Shown: positions 6,694 to 7,365 of the stretch, one piece after another
How the letters are laid out: each line of letters opens with the position of its first letter
How positions within the stretch are numbered: the stretch's first letter is position 1
Program-made: the position numbers and the translations under genes
Notes under the pieces: model-generated
Databases searched by the model: none
The model's input: the letters and a program-made list of their open reading frames with translations, nothing else
Told to the model about the DNA's origin: nothing
Assembly (NCBI GenBank): GCA_002440665.1
Contig: DJUX01000050.1
Span: forward strand, 1-7,365
Reading direction: 5' to 3'
Source: Dechloromonas sp. UBA6271
GTDB taxonomy: Bacteria > Pseudomonadota > Gammaproteobacteria > Burkholderiales > Rhodocyclaceae
Length of the DNA: 7,365 nt

Positions 6694-7271
6694 AGCAAAT
6701 CGTCGGCATCCTGCTGGCCGCCGGCAGCAGCCGGCGCTTCGGTGCCGACAAGCGCCTGCAGCCGCTGGCCGACGGCACACCGATGGCGCTGGCCTCGGCG
6801 CGGCACCTGGCCAGGATATGTCGTCGCACCATCGTCGTCATTCGCCCCGACGATGCAGCGCTGGCCAGCCTGCTGGCAGCAGAAGGGATGGAAACCGTCG
6901 TTTGCGACCAGGCAGCGCAAGGCATGGGCCACAGCCTGAGCCGAGGCATCGAGGTCAGCGCCGATGCCGACGGCTGGCTGGTTGCCCTGGCCGATATGCC
7001 GTACATCGAGCCGGCCAGCTACGCTGCCGTAGCGGAAGCGCTACAGAACGGCGCCCGTCTTGCCAGGCCCGCCTATAAGGGGAAATCCGGCCACCCGGTC
7101 GGCTTCAGCGCCATTTACCGTGCCGATTTGCTCGCCTTGACCGGCGATCAAGGCGGCAAGTCCATTCTCGATGCTCACCAGGAACATATCCGTTTGTGCC
7201 CGCTGGACGATCCCGGGGTCCTGAAGGGCATTGATCGTCCATCGGAGTTTTGGCCGAGTTGTGTGAATTAG
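6690..7271 (+). CDS. mocA: MocA-type molybdenum cofactor cytidylyltransferase
   Basis: A 193-residue nucleotidyltransferase that should join CMP from CTP to Mo-molybdopterin, giving the cytosine dinucleotide cofactor used by IorAB-type enzymes. The nucleotide-binding start LLAAGSSRRFGADKRL (8-23) has the AAG form of MocA, unlike the GG form of MobA. Further conserved points are ALADMPYI (99-106, metal-binding Asp102), SGHPVGFS (133-140), GDQGGKSIL (152-160) and GVLKGIDRPSEF (176-187). Length is normal. The start overlaps the xdhC stop as ATGA with no clear Shine-Dalgarno, so it depends on coupling. CTP rather than GTP use is inferred from motif and neighbours. Other NTP transferases of this fold are possible but unlikely in this context. 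Confidence 0.9.
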   Translation: MKQIVGILLAAGSSRRFGADKRLQPLADGTPMALASARHLARICRRTIVVIRPDDAALASLLAAEGMETVVCDQAAQGMGHSLSRGIEVSADADGWLVALADMPYIEPASYAAVAEALQNGARLARPAYKGKSGHPVGFSAIYRADLLALTGDQGGKSILDAHQEHIRLCPLDDPGVLKGIDRPSEFWPSCVN

Positions 7272-7365
7272 CCGTACGGCAGGTTTCGAAGTTCAGCGGT
7301 CGCTTAAATGACTACTTGACGGGATAGTCGATTGTCCGCAACTGGCCTAGACTGTGTAAAAACGT
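7272..7365. other. Right-end non-coding stretch with short inverted repeats
   Basis: No gene is visible in the last 94 bp. GCCGTACGGC (7271-7280) is a perfect 10-bp palindrome that starts on the last base of the mocA stop codon. GACTA (7310-7314) and TAGTC (7325-7329) form a weak stem with a 10-nt loop. Neither is followed by a T-run, so no intrinsic terminator is claimed. TTGACG (7316-7321) resembles a -35 box but has no -10 partner at 16-18 bp. Confidence 0.45.

Noticed and set aside
5665..6780. 371-codon minus-strand frame opposite xdhC and the start of mocA
   Set aside because: It crosses two well-supported plus-strand genes and has no recognisable domain; antisense frame caused by codon bias.
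7316..7353. Promoter from TTGACG (7316) to TAGACT (7348)
   Set aside because: The spacing is 26 bp, far from the 16-18 bp needed for sigma-70.

Overview
The window is compact, high-GC coding DNA with tight gene spacing and strongly GC-biased third codon positions. The gene set fits a proteobacterium; a betaproteobacterium of the Rhodocyclales kind is my impression from protein style, not a demonstrated assignment. Two gene blocks lie back to back.

Left block, all on the minus strand (positions 1-2845). Read in transcription order, it holds an AraC-family regulator (1838-2845), an 86-bp gap with two hairpins, a PMT/ArnT-type membrane glycosyltransferase (144-1751), and the first 49 codons of an exported protein (1-147). 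The start codon of that last gene overlaps the glycosyltransferase stop as ATGA. The glycosyltransferase pair is probably unrelated to the right block. The regulator is more likely linked to the genes it diverges from than to those behind it.

Right block, all on the plus strand (3023-7271). It holds four tightly packed genes for a periplasmic molybdenum hydroxylase of the isoquinoline 1-oxidoreductase (IorAB) type. They are a 152-residue protein with two [2Fe-2S] clusters, a 730-residue molybdopterin subunit with a Tat signal, an XdhC-type cofactor maturation protein and a MocA-type molybdopterin cytidylyltransferase. The reading is that MocA makes the cytosine dinucleotide form of the cofactor, XdhC binds and matures it for insertion, and the folded IorA-IorB complex is then exported by Tat. 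IorA has no signal of its own. No FAD subunit and no cytochrome c gene is present, so the electron acceptor lies elsewhere. The substrate cannot be read from the sequence; an aldehyde or an N-heteroaromatic compound are the usual options.

Control signals. The 177-bp divergent gap holds an inverted repeat (2978-2993) and a perfect 15-bp palindrome that contains the iorA ribosome binding site (3007-3021). The AraC regulator has five cysteines, all in its sensor domain. The last 94 bp hold two short inverted repeats and no gene. I see no RNA genes, CRISPR array, confirmed mobile element or convincing intrinsic terminator. The window looks like an ordinary, coherent metabolic locus. Its most interesting points are the unknown substrate, the palindrome over the iorA ribosome binding site and the cysteine-rich sensor.
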